From Micavibrio_A sp964423095 (GTDB taxonomy: Bacteria > Pseudomonadota > Alphaproteobacteria > Micavibrionales > Micavibrionaceae), in NCBI GenBank assembly GCA_964423095.1, contig CAYRDI010000028.1, positions 1 through 26,410 on the forward strand: a DNA stretch of 26,410 nt, written 5' to 3'. The notes beneath the pieces were generated by a model that was given only the letters and a program-made list of their open reading frames with translations, was not told where the DNA came from and did not search any database. Positions 8,349-16,261 of this stretch are shown here, in pieces (the stretch's first letter is position 1; each line of letters opens with the position of its first letter). The position numbers were made by a program, and so were the translations under genes.

Positions 8349-9395
8349 GTGAGTTTGAGGGATTTTCTTTCCGGGAGACCAACGTCTCTGGCCTTAAGTG
8401 TCCGGGACCCCATAAATCTGGGAAAGGCCTTTATGGCTGTTGGCTGTCCCGTTCATTACATTCGCCCCGTGCAAAATCTTGCTGCCTTGCGTTTGGGTTT
8501 GAACGCTATCGGCGCGTCTTTTTCCAATGATCATACGATGCTACACGCGGCCGTTCCCGTCTTTAGACCTAGCTTCGAAAAAGAAATAAAAAGATTGGTG
8601 GGTCGCGATGCCACCGAGCTACACTTCCGTCCCGCACCAAAAGCCCTGTACAGGATGGAAGAAAAAGAAACCAGTCCGGATGAACCAGATGTACAGTCCG
8701 CCGCAAGTCACACGGATGTAGATGGTGTACAGATATATGCAAGAAGCCTGAAATCCTTTGTCCATATAACAAACAAACTACGCCCGGCAAACAATTCGCA
8801 TTCCGTACAAATGAAAGAAAAAGCAATCAACCCGGAAAGAACCGGGTTTCCGGGAAATACCGTAAAATATGTTTTGGAACGGAATCTTGGTGGGGTTACG
8901 GTTCCGTGGATTGTTGAAATCCAGATATTGATGGATGGCGCGCAAAAATATTGCAAAGGCAGCCACCATGACATGGAGTTTGACCGTGGTTATAAACGCT
9001 GGCTGAACGAAGGCCGAAAAGGCGTTTCAGATCCACAGGTTTTGATGCACACAGCCGTTATCGCGCACACGCACGAGCAATCACGCCCAAGAGTGAACGA
9101 AGCCATGTCCCGTGCTACCGGATTGGACAGGATCAGACAGGAAAGAACGTATTATAAGATTGGCGATATGCCTGTTGCCCATGTAACCGATCACAACGGG
9201 GCGGATTACTGTTTCGTCCCTGATGCAAAAACAGGTTTCTTCCGGGAAGACAACTCTTACATGGGAAAATTGAACCCCGATAACCGCGTTACACGCGAGG
9301 ACTTTGTGTTTGAATCGCGCTTGATTGTTCCTATGCCGGACGAACGTAATACAGGTAGAGCAAATTCTCCAGTTCCGGTCAGTAAGATCGCCTGA
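8349..9395 (+). CDS. unrecognised protein, possible divergent RelA/SpoT-type nucleotidyltransferase
   Basis: 348 residues, no signal peptide and no membrane segment, so probably cytoplasmic unless exported by another route. I do not recognise a close family. The middle part has the order of elements of the RelA/SpoT synthetase fold: a basic stretch FRPAPKALYRMEEK (93-106), then DVDGVQI (123-129) followed by a helix, then INPERTGFPGN (160-170) where that family has a lysine/proline then glycine-aromatic element, then VEIQI (189-193) in place of the family's EIQIRT with its key glutamate, then HHDMEFDRG (206-214). That assignment is inference from pattern, not a search. The start is a GTG with a strong GAGGGAG site 9 bases upstream. 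It stands alone on its strand, ends in a shared terminator, and is AT-richer than its neighbours, suggesting acquisition. It could instead be an ORFan with a chance resemblance. Confidence 0.8.
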   Translation: MSLRDFLSGRPTSLALSVRDPINLGKAFMAVGCPVHYIRPVQNLAALRLGLNAIGASFSNDHTMLHAAVPVFRPSFEKEIKRLVGRDATELHFRPAPKALYRMEEKETSPDEPDVQSAASHTDVDGVQIYARSLKSFVHITNKLRPANNSHSVQMKEKAINPERTGFPGNTVKYVLERNLGGVTVPWIVEIQILMDGAQKYCKGSHHDMEFDRGYKRWLNEGRKGVSDPQVLMHTAVIAHTHEQSRPRVNEAMSRATGLDRIRQERTYYKIGDMPVAHVTDHNGADYCFVPDAKTGFFREDNSYMGKLNPDNRVTREDFVFESRLIVPMPDERNTGRANSPVPVSKIA

Positions 9396-9412
9396 TAAAA
9401 AATTGATGAACA

Positions 9413-9441
9413 AAAAAACCCGCGCAGATGGCGGGTTTTTT
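9413..9441. terminator. bidirectional rho-independent terminator
   Basis: Perfect stem of AAAAAACCCGC (9413-9423) with GCGGGTTTTTT (9431-9441) around a 7-base loop, with A-run on one side and T-run on the other, so it can work in both directions. It lies 17 bases after the stop of the plus-strand gene and 20 bases after the stop of the minus-strand gene. Confidence 0.88.
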
Positions 9442-9461
9442 ATTGTTGGATGATGGGGGTC

Positions 9462-9809
9462 TTATGCGGGCCCGTCGCCAAAACCTTTTGGTTTGGTCGG
9501 GGCCAAGGAACCAGCACTTCTTACCGCCGTTACCTGTTCCGAAGAAAGTTCTTTTGCGACACGCACGTCTGCCGAACTATCCTTCCCGAACGATACCGTG
9601 ATGTCGAATCCGAAACCGCTTCCCGCCGGGACAACCTTCGCATCCCTGTCTTTAAATTCTTCGAGCCTTACTGGGCCAAGTGCTGCCTTTGCTTTTGCGA
9701 CCTCTGCCGCTATAGACTGATCTCTTTGATCCATTCTTGCCTCATAGGCGGCGCGATCGCCCCTGTTTTTTCCTTTGGATGGTCTTTCAAAAGTTTCAAC
9801 CAATGTCAT
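9462..9809 (-). CDS. small charged hypothetical protein
   Basis: 115 residues, no signal peptide or membrane helix; I do not recognise it. The N-terminal half (about residues 8-60) is strongly charged and looks helical (repeated K, R, E, D with A). The second half holds a possible beta stretch FGFDITVSFG (about 66-75), then VRVAKELSSEQVTAVRSAG (about 82-100), and a Gly/Pro/Lys-rich tail. The ATG at 9809 is supported by an AAGAGGG-type ribosome site about 9 bases upstream and by a near-consensus promoter at 9854-9882. It lies downstream of alaS on the same strand but has its own promoter, and converges on the RelA/SpoT-like gene with a shared terminator. Real coding is supported by these signals rather than by homology. 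Confidence 0.7.
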   Translation of the reverse strand: MTLVETFERPSKGKNRGDRAAYEARMDQRDQSIAAEVAKAKAALGPVRLEEFKDRDAKVVPAGSGFGFDITVSFGKDSSADVRVAKELSSEQVTAVRSAGSLAPTKPKGFGDGPA

Positions 9810-9853
9810 ACGTTAACACCCTCTTCTTAAACACTCTCTTCTTATTCTGGAAT

Positions 9854-9882
9854 ATTATAAGCAAAAACGCGGTTTTTTCCAA
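9854..9882 (-). promoter_or_regulatory. near-consensus sigma-70 promoter of the 115-residue ORFan
   Basis: Minus strand TTGGAA (9877-9882), a spacer of exactly 17 bases, and a perfect TATAAT (9854-9859). Transcription would begin near 9847, giving a leader of about 38 bases before the ATG at 9809. It lies in the 84 bases between the alaS stop and this gene and is the best -10 in the window. Confidence 0.78.
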
Positions 9883-9893
9883 GTATTAATTCG

Positions 9894-12557
9894 TTATCCC
9901 GCAACTTTTCCGGCAATTTTGGCCACGGCATCGTTGGCCGCGGCCGCATTGGGCCCACCGGCCTGTGCCATATCGGGACGGCCGCCGCCGCCCGATCCGC
10001 CCAGAGCCTCCGCCCCCGCCTTCACCAGATCCACGGCGCTGATCTTCGCGGTCAGGTCCTTGGTGACCGCCACGACGATGGAGGCTTTCCCCTCCTCCGT
10101 CGCGATCAGGGCGACAACGCCGGATCCAAGTTTTTTGGTCATGTCTTCGGCCATGGGTTTCAAATCCTTCGCCGGAAAACCGGGCAGGATTTTGGCAAGG
10201 AATTTTACGCCGCCGATGTCTTTCACATCGTCATTCGCAGACCCGCCGCCGGTGGCCAGCTGTTTACGCAAGGTTGAAATTTCCTGTTCCAGTTTTTTCT
10301 TTTCATCGGCGAGCGATTTCACGCGCGCGACAATGTCGGCCGGCGCGGATTTCAGCGCGGCGGCAACGTCATTCACGCGCCTTTCCTGTTCTTCGAAATA
10401 ACGGAGTGCGTTTTCACCGGTCAATGCCTCGATACGACGGATACCTGCTGACACAGCCCCTTCGGAAACGATTTTGAAGATACCGATTTCGCCCGTGCGT
10501 TTGACGTGTGTTCCACCGCAAAGTTCAACGGAGTACGGAATGTTCGATCCCGCCGCACGCGGCGTACCCATGGAGACAACACGCACTTCATCTTCGTATT
10601 TTTCACCGAAGAGCGCGCGGGCCCCGCTCTCCATCGCTTCTTCCAACGGCAGAACGCGGGTAACAACCTCCGTATTGCTCCGGATTTGGTCATTCACCTG
10701 ATCTTCAATTTTGCGCAGTTCTTCCGCCGTGATCGGGTTGGGTTGCGAAACATCGAAACGCGTGCGCGTTTCATCCTGTAACGATCCTTTTTGCGCGATA
10801 TGATCGCCCAGCGTCTGGCGCAACGCTTCGTGCAGCAAGTGCGTGACCGAATGGTTCGATTGAATGGATGCTCTGCGGCGCGTATCAACGCGTTGTTCCA
10901 CGCCTTCGCCCAGATTCATCACGCCCTTCGTCACCTTGCCGATGTGAACCCAGAGTTTTCCCACCTGTTTTTTCGTATCGGTGACAGAAAACGCATCGCC
11001 CGCCGCCGTCATCATGACGCCGGTATCGCCCGTCTGTCCGCCGGATTCCGCATAGAACGGAGTCTGGTTGACGATGATGAATCCTTCTTCCCCGGATTTC
11101 AGCGCATCGACCTCCTTGCCATCCTTAATGATGGCCAGAATTTTTCCTTCGGACACCACATCGCGGTAGCCCAGAAATTCGGTGGCACCAAGTTTGTCAA
11201 AAAGTTCGAACCATATTTTTGAGGTTCCGGAATCACCCGATCCTGCCCAGCTTTTGCGCGCGGTGGCCTTTTGTTGTTCCATCGCGGCATCAAATCCCAC
11301 CATATCAACCTCCAGCCCCTTCGTGCGCAGCGCATCGGCGGTGAGATCCACCGGAAAGCCGTAGGTATCGTAGAGTTTGAAGGCGACATCGCCGGAAAGT
11401 TTTTTCCCTTTGGAAAGGGTTGCGGTTTCCTCATCGAGCATTTTCAGGCCGCGATCGAGCGTTTTCTTAAACCTTGTTTCTTCGTTTTTCAGCGTTTCGA
11501 CGATCAGTGATTGCGCACGGATCAGTTCCGGATAGGCTTCGCCCATCATCGATGTCAATGTGGGGATGAGTTTGTACATGAGTGGCTCTTGCGCCCCCAG
11601 CAAATGCGCATGGCGCATCCCGCGGCGCATGATCCGGCGCAAGACGTACCCGCGCCCTTCGTTCGAAGGCATCACACCATCGGCAAGGAGGAATGCGGAA
11701 CAACGCAGGTGATCCGCAATCACGCGGTGCGAAGGTGCCTGCGCCCCGTCCGGCGATACGCCCGTCAAATCAGCCGAATGTTCGATGATCGAACGCAAAA
11801 GGTCGATGTCATAGTTGGAATATTTGCCCTGCATCAGCGCGGACATCCGTTCCAGCCCCATGCCCGTATCAATGGAGGGTTTGGGCAGCGGTTTGCGGTT
11901 ATATCCGCCATTGCCATCCGGTTCCTGTTCGAATTGCATGAACACAAGGTTCCAGAATTCAAGGAAACGATCGCCATCCTGATCCGGGCTTCCCGGCGGG
12001 CCGCCCGCGAGTTTATCACCCTGATCATAGAAAATTTCCGAACAAGGGCCGCACGGGCCCGTATCGCCCATCATCCAAAAATTGTCATTGGTGGGAATGC
12101 GGATAATCCGTGAATCATCAAAGCCCGCAATTTTTTTCCAAAGCCCTGCCGCTTCTTCATCCGAGGTGTGGACGGTGACGAGCAGTTTGTCCTTTGGCAT
12201 GCCGTATATTTTAGAGACGAGTTCCCAGGCATAGGAAATTGCTTCTTCCTTAAAATAATCGCCAAAGGAAAAGTTCCCCAGCATTTCAAAAAACGTGTGG
12301 TGACGGGCGGTATAGCCGACGTTATCAAGGTCGTTGTGTTTGCCGCCCGCGCGCACGGATTTCTGCGCCGTTGTTGCCCGCGTGTAGGGACGCTTTTCAG
12401 CCCCCGTAAAGACGTTCTTGAATTGCACCATGCCGGAATTGGCGAACATCAGCGTGGGATCGTTTTGCGGCACCAGCGGCGATGAGGCCACATGTTCGTG
12501 TCCCTTGGATTGGAAATATTTTAAAAATTCCGAGCGGATGTCATTGACCGTTCTCAT
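9894..12557 (-). CDS. alaS: Alanyl-tRNA synthetase
   Basis: 887 residues, normal full length. It charges tRNA-Ala and clears mischarged Ser/Gly by its editing domain. Visible parts: class II catalytic domain with SSPLVPQNDPTLMFANSGM (25-43), ARHHTFFEMLGNFSFGDYFK (84-103) and GPCGPCSEIFYDQG; editing domain with zinc-type motifs HSVTH and CGGTH; a coiled region (about 735-770); and the C-Ala domain ending in a glycine-rich GGGGRPDMAQAGG stretch. The ATG at 12557 gives the family N-terminus. It is divergent from the HisN-like gene with 56 bases between starts. No leader or attenuator is evident. Confidence 0.98.
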   Translation of the reverse strand: MRTVNDIRSEFLKYFQSKGHEHVASSPLVPQNDPTLMFANSGMVQFKNVFTGAEKRPYTRATTAQKSVRAGGKHNDLDNVGYTARHHTFFEMLGNFSFGDYFKEEAISYAWELVSKIYGMPKDKLLVTVHTSDEEAAGLWKKIAGFDDSRIIRIPTNDNFWMMGDTGPCGPCSEIFYDQGDKLAGGPPGSPDQDGDRFLEFWNLVFMQFEQEPDGNGGYNRKPLPKPSIDTGMGLERMSALMQGKYSNYDIDLLRSIIEHSADLTGVSPDGAQAPSHRVIADHLRCSAFLLADGVMPSNEGRGYVLRRIMRRGMRHAHLLGAQEPLMYKLIPTLTSMMGEAYPELIRAQSLIVETLKNEETRFKKTLDRGLKMLDEETATLSKGKKLSGDVAFKLYDTYGFPVDLTADALRTKGLEVDMVGFDAAMEQQKATARKSWAGSGDSGTSKIWFELFDKLGATEFLGYRDVVSEGKILAIIKDGKEVDALKSGEEGFIIVNQTPFYAESGGQTGDTGVMMTAAGDAFSVTDTKKQVGKLWVHIGKVTKGVMNLGEGVEQRVDTRRRASIQSNHSVTHLLHEALRQTLGDHIAQKGSLQDETRTRFDVSQPNPITAEELRKIEDQVNDQIRSNTEVVTRVLPLEEAMESGARALFGEKYEDEVRVVSMGTPRAAGSNIPYSVELCGGTHVKRTGEIGIFKIVSEGAVSAGIRRIEALTGENALRYFEEQERRVNDVAAALKSAPADIVARVKSLADEKKKLEQEISTLRKQLATGGGSANDDVKDIGGVKFLAKILPGFPAKDLKPMAEDMTKKLGSGVVALIATEEGKASIVVAVTKDLTAKISAVDLVKAGAEALGGSGGGGRPDMAQAGGPNAAAANDAVAKIAGKVAG

Positions 12558-12613
12558 CAGCGGGCCCTATAAGTTATTGCAAGAAAACCATTTATCGCTA
12601 AAAGGCCCGCATC

Positions 12614-13381
12614 ATGCAAGAGCTTTCCGCATTCGCAAGCCACCTCGCCGACGAAGCCGGCAAGATTATAACCCGTTATTTCCGCACGGATTTTGCGATC
12701 GATACCAAATCCAACGAAACGCCGGTGACGGTTGCCGACCGCGAGGTCGAGCTGCATTTGCGCAAAATCATTGAATCCGAACGCCCCGATGACGGCATTC
12801 TGGGTGAGGAAACCGAGGCCAAGGCAAGCAAAAACGGCTTTACCTGGGTGCTTGACCCCATCGACGGCACCAAATCCTTTACCATCGGCCGCCCGTCATT
12901 CGGCACCCTGATCGCCTATTGCAAGGAGTGGACGCCGATTCTGGGCGTCATCGACCAGCCGATTTTGAAAGAACGCTGGATCGGCGACGGGCACACCGCC
13001 ACCTTTAACGGACGCCCGGTCAAAACCGCGAAATGCGCCCGCGTGAAAGACGCGCGCATCGCCAGCACATCACCTGCGCAACTGACACAAAAAAGCGGCG
13101 ATGCGATGCTCTGGCAACGGCTTTATAAAGAAGGGCGTTACATGGTGTGGGGCGGCGATTGCTATTCTTATGGCCTTCTTGCCAACGGATGGCTGGACGC
13201 GGTGGTTGAAACCATGCTCGCCCCGTATGATTACGCCGCGCTCGCCCCCATCGTGAATGGCGCAGGGGGATGGATGGGGGATTGGAATGGAAACCCCCTT
13301 AGCCTCAAATCCGACGGGCACACGCTGGCCATCGGCGATGCGACCCTGAAAGATGATTTTCTGGCCTTGCTGAAAGGATAA
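12614..13381 (+). CDS. hisN: inositol monophosphatase family, probable histidinol-phosphatase HisN
   Basis: 255 residues. It has the metal-dependent phosphatase signature of the inositol monophosphatase superfamily: LGEE (63-66), WVLDPIDGTKSF (78-89) and the second metal motif around GWLDAVVE followed by APYDYAALAPIV. The IGRPSFGTLIAY stretch after the first motif is typical of the HisN branch, which removes phosphate from histidinol phosphate in histidine synthesis. Other possible roles in the superfamily (inositol-1-phosphatase, CysQ-like) cannot be excluded by motif alone. It is divergent from alaS and its stop is 3 bases before the next ATG, so the two plus-strand genes form an operon. 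Confidence 0.78.
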   Translation: MQELSAFASHLADEAGKIITRYFRTDFAIDTKSNETPVTVADREVELHLRKIIESERPDDGILGEETEAKASKNGFTWVLDPIDGTKSFTIGRPSFGTLIAYCKEWTPILGVIDQPILKERWIGDGHTATFNGRPVKTAKCARVKDARIASTSPAQLTQKSGDAMLWQRLYKEGRYMVWGGDCYSYGLLANGWLDAVVETMLAPYDYAALAPIVNGAGGWMGDWNGNPLSLKSDGHTLAIGDATLKDDFLALLKG

Positions 13382-13384
13382 AAG

Positions 13385-14152
13385 ATGAAACCTTTGCGCT
13401 TTATATTGCTGCCTTTGGCGGGTACGCTGATGCTCTCTGCCTGCCAGACGGACGGATGGCAAAATGCGGCGCAAAGCGTTTTGAATTCCGGCGGCCTTGC
13501 AGGACTGGGCGGCCCGTCATCCGCCAGCAACCTGACCATCGCGCAAATTACGGCCGGTTTGAAAGAGGCCTTGCGTATCGGTTCAGGCAATGTGGTTTCA
13601 CAACTTTCCAAAGCCGGCGGGTTCAATCTGGACCCAAAAATCCGCATCCCTTTGCCATCGACACTGGCCAAAGTGGACAGCGCGCTCAAAACCGTCGGGC
13701 TTTCCTACATGACCGAAGATTTGCAGAACCGTATGAACGGCGCGGCGGAACAGGCGACGGGGGAAGCCCTGTCGTTGTTTGTGTCCGCCATCCAGCAAAT
13801 GACGATTGCGGATGCGCGGTCGATTTTGTCCGGCCAGCAGGATGCCGCCACGCAATATTTGCGCAAAACGATGGGCGTGGAATTATCGCAAAAAATCCAG
13901 CCGATCGTATCGTCCGCGCTGGTTCAGGCGGGCGCGGTGCAGGCGTATGACAAGGTGATGGGAAAATACCAGACCATGCCCTTCATGCCCGATGTAAAGG
14001 CCGATCTGAACGGGTATGTCACACAAAAGGCCATAGACGGGATTTTCTATTATGTGGCGCAAGAAGAAGCCGCCATCCGCGCCAATCCGGCCAAACGCAC
14101 GACCGAACTGCTCCGCATGGTGTTCGGCCACAGCGGTGAGGCAAGCCCATAA
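13385..14152 (+). CDS. DUF4197 family lipoprotein
   Basis: 255 residues. The N-terminus is a lipoprotein signal with lipobox LSAC ending at Cys20, so it is expected to be lipid-anchored in the envelope. The mature part fits DUF4197: TIAQITAGLKEAL (about 51-63) near the start, then KIRIPLPSTL (about 85-94) and a later DLNGYVTQKAIDGIFYYVAQEE segment. The function of this family is unknown to me. A ribosome site AAAGGA (13373-13378) lies inside the 3' end of the HisN-like gene, so translation is coupled. It converges on the transglycosylase gene with only 25 bases between stops. Confidence 0.82.
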   Translation: MKPLRFILLPLAGTLMLSACQTDGWQNAAQSVLNSGGLAGLGGPSSASNLTIAQITAGLKEALRIGSGNVVSQLSKAGGFNLDPKIRIPLPSTLAKVDSALKTVGLSYMTEDLQNRMNGAAEQATGEALSLFVSAIQQMTIADARSILSGQQDAATQYLRKTMGVELSQKIQPIVSSALVQAGAVQAYDKVMGKYQTMPFMPDVKADLNGYVTQKAIDGIFYYVAQEEAAIRANPAKRTTELLRMVFGHSGEASP

Positions 14153-14177
14153 ATTTCAGGAGTTCGCGGCGGCGATG

Positions 14178-16100
14178 CTATTCCGCCGATGCAAATTTGA
14201 CCGCGTCTTTGTCCAGTGCGGCATAGCGCGCCCATTTGCCGTTCGCCAGCGCCAGAAGCGAGTCGTCCGTTTGATCAAACCGCGCGCGGTAAATCCAGTA
14301 ATTCGCCATCACGCGTTTTGTATAGGTGCGGGTTTCGGCAAAAGGGATCGTTTCCAGGAAATAGAGCGGATCGGTAACATCGGCGCGTTCCGCCTTCCAC
14401 CGCGCAAGATTGCCGGGACCGGCGTTGTAGGCGATCGCCAGCGACAAAAGATCCTGCCCCACGGTGCCGTTGTTCAAAAGTTCTTCGATATAATCCTGAC
14501 CAAGATCGAGGCTGATCTCCGGCGTTTTCAGGAGAGATTTTCCTTCGTAGTCATTGAATTTGTCTTCGCCCGCCACATGAAATGCAGTGTTGGGCATCAG
14601 TTGCATCAGGCCGGTCGCCCCGCTCCAGCGGTTTTCGGCAGAGGCGTTAAAGTGTGATTCCTGACGGATAATCGCATGCAGCAAAGCACGATCAATCCGG
14701 TAGCCTTTCGTGGGTGTCCACGGCATGGCGGGATACAGGGCCGAGTCCGGATTGCCAGAGAGTGCGTGCGCCAGCTTCATCGACAATGCGGGCAATTTGC
14801 GATCATAGGCAAAGGCCAGCAAGGACTTTTTACGGCTATTGTCCCCACGGACATAAAGGGTGCGGATTTCATCTTCGGCCAGCGTCACCTGCCCCGCCGC
14901 CAGAAGTTTTTCGGCACGTTGTCCGGCAGGCGTCCCCAGAATTTCTTTTTCCTGCGTACGGGTCAGTTCCGGTGCCGTCCAGTCCAGCGCGGCTGTTTTG
15001 CCCAGCGAAGCCGACGCCATCATCCCGTAAAAGGTTTTCGGATAATCCGCCGCCCGTTTCATCCATTTTTGCGAAGCGCGGTCCGAGCCCGCTTTTGCTT
15101 CGGCCCGTCCCGCCCAATAGGAGGCCGCCGATGCCATCCAGCCGCTGGCGAATGGGGAAATCGCCGCCGATTCAAAAGATTTTGCCGCCTGTTTATAGTT
15201 TTTGTACCGCCACTGGACGAGTCCGTTGATCCAGCCCGCCTGCGGCGCGTAAGCCCCCGAGCCGTTCAGGGCCCGCGCGGACAGATCCGCCGCCTCATCC
15301 AGTTTGCCGGCGTAGAGATAGCCCGCGGCGATGGTCGCCAGCATCCGGTTCTTTTCGACAGAATCCAGATAGACCGACGCCGGGTCTTCGTTCAAAAGAG
15401 CCAGCGCGGCGGAAGGTTCGTATTTTTGTACATGACGGCGGATGGATTTCACCAAGGTCGCCACCGCCGATTCCTGTTCCCCCGTACGGACCAGATCCGG
15501 CACGTAGGTTTTCGCGGTCATCCCTGTTTCATCCATCGTTTCGATGGACGGGGCATTGTAGGTAACCCTGGCCAATGTGGCCCCGCCTTCGGGAGCGCGG
15601 CGGTTGGCCAAGCGGGAAATCCGTTCGGCTTCGGGGAGATCGGCATATTTGTTCAACCAGTCTTGCAGCTCTTCAAAGCCGGCCTTGTAATCCGCGTGCA
15701 GGTAACGTTGGGCCCGGACATGCCCCATCAGGGATTTATCCTTTAATTGGTGGATGCGTATATCGGCCTGATCGAACGACCCCGTATCCTGAAGCCGGAA
15801 AATATCCCGGTAGAGATCCATTTGCGTGCCTTCGAGCGGAGAACGGTAAGGACCCGCGTCCAAAGCCCCCGAAGGTACGTAGGAAGTCACTTGATCGAGC
15901 ATGAGAAGGCCCATGTCCGGTTTGTGTGGCGGCAGGGGAATGGAATGTCCCTGAAGCCCAACCAGAGAGGCAACAGCAATTACGAAGATAAAAGGACCCG
16001 CCGTAAACAGACCCGGAACTTTTTTTATCTGTATTGCAAAAGCGGGTTTTGTTTTCAGGATAGGCAGGCCCGCGGCTGCAAATCCCCGTAATCGAGACAT
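14178..16100 (-). CDS. soluble-type lytic murein transglycosylase (Slt-like)
   Basis: 640 residues. It cleaves the MurNAc-GlcNAc bond of peptidoglycan to form 1,6-anhydro ends in the periplasm. A hydrophobic segment at about 35-51 acts as signal or anchor; a long alpha-helical superhelix with TPR-like repeats (about 90-460) follows; the SLT catalytic domain is C-terminal with catalytic Glu481 in RQESHF, then GLMQLMP and AYNAGPG. This is the Slt70-type plan. The ATG at 16100 is preferred over one at 16166 because a strong promoter (16132-16160) lies between them and would start transcription near 16125. It is downstream of the UDG gene on the same strand but has its own promoter. Confidence 0.93.
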   Translation of the reverse strand: MSRLRGFAAAGLPILKTKPAFAIQIKKVPGLFTAGPFIFVIAVASLVGLQGHSIPLPPHKPDMGLLMLDQVTSYVPSGALDAGPYRSPLEGTQMDLYRDIFRLQDTGSFDQADIRIHQLKDKSLMGHVRAQRYLHADYKAGFEELQDWLNKYADLPEAERISRLANRRAPEGGATLARVTYNAPSIETMDETGMTAKTYVPDLVRTGEQESAVATLVKSIRRHVQKYEPSAALALLNEDPASVYLDSVEKNRMLATIAAGYLYAGKLDEAADLSARALNGSGAYAPQAGWINGLVQWRYKNYKQAAKSFESAAISPFASGWMASAASYWAGRAEAKAGSDRASQKWMKRAADYPKTFYGMMASASLGKTAALDWTAPELTRTQEKEILGTPAGQRAEKLLAAGQVTLAEDEIRTLYVRGDNSRKKSLLAFAYDRKLPALSMKLAHALSGNPDSALYPAMPWTPTKGYRIDRALLHAIIRQESHFNASAENRWSGATGLMQLMPNTAFHVAGEDKFNDYEGKSLLKTPEISLDLGQDYIEELLNNGTVGQDLLSLAIAYNAGPGNLARWKAERADVTDPLYFLETIPFAETRTYTKRVMANYWIYRARFDQTDDSLLALANGKWARYAALDKDAVKFASAE

Positions 16101-16131
16101 CAATAACTCTATGTTCAGATACAGGGGCGAG

Positions 16132-16160
16132 TTATTAGGCGGTTTTTTGCAAAGCGTCAA
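16132..16160 (-). promoter_or_regulatory. sigma-70-type promoter of the transglycosylase gene
   Basis: Minus strand TTGACG (16155-16160) and TAATAA (16132-16137) with a 17-base spacer. Expected transcription start is near 16125, with a leader of about 25 bases to the ATG at 16100. It rules against the upstream in-frame ATG at 16166. Confidence 0.7.
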
Positions 16161-16174
16161 CTCCATCCAACTAT

Positions 16175-16190
16175 TTTGAATGAATTCAAA
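16175..16190. promoter_or_regulatory. short inverted repeat upstream of the transglycosylase promoter
   Basis: TTTGAA (16175-16180), a 4-base gap, then TTCAAA (16185-16190): perfect 6-base arms in an AT-rich stretch just upstream of the -35 box, centred about 57 bases before the expected start of transcription. It could be a binding site for a dimeric regulator, or chance. Confidence 0.3.
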
Positions 16191-16261
16191 TGGTTAACGC
16201 AAAATTTAAACAAAATAAACCAATTAAATCGCCGGATTTCAATGGCCTAACAACGCCCCTA

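Noticed and set aside
8264..8530. 88-codon frame overlapping the start of the RelA/SpoT-like gene
   Set aside because: No ribosome site, and it overlaps the better-supported GTG-started gene in another frame. A strong GAGGGAG site serves the latter.
9863..9877. AAAAAC-GCG-GTTTTT hairpin after alaS as a possible terminator
   Set aside because: The stem is nearly all A-T with a 3-base loop and coincides with the spacer of a near-consensus promoter, which explains it better.
14676..15746. 356-codon plus-strand frame opposite the transglycosylase
   Set aside because: Shadow of the minus-strand coding sequence; low-complexity Arg-rich product and no start signals.
16101..16166. Upstream start for the transglycosylase
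   Set aside because: The segment contains a TTGACG-17-TAATAA promoter whose start of transcription would be downstream of that ATG.
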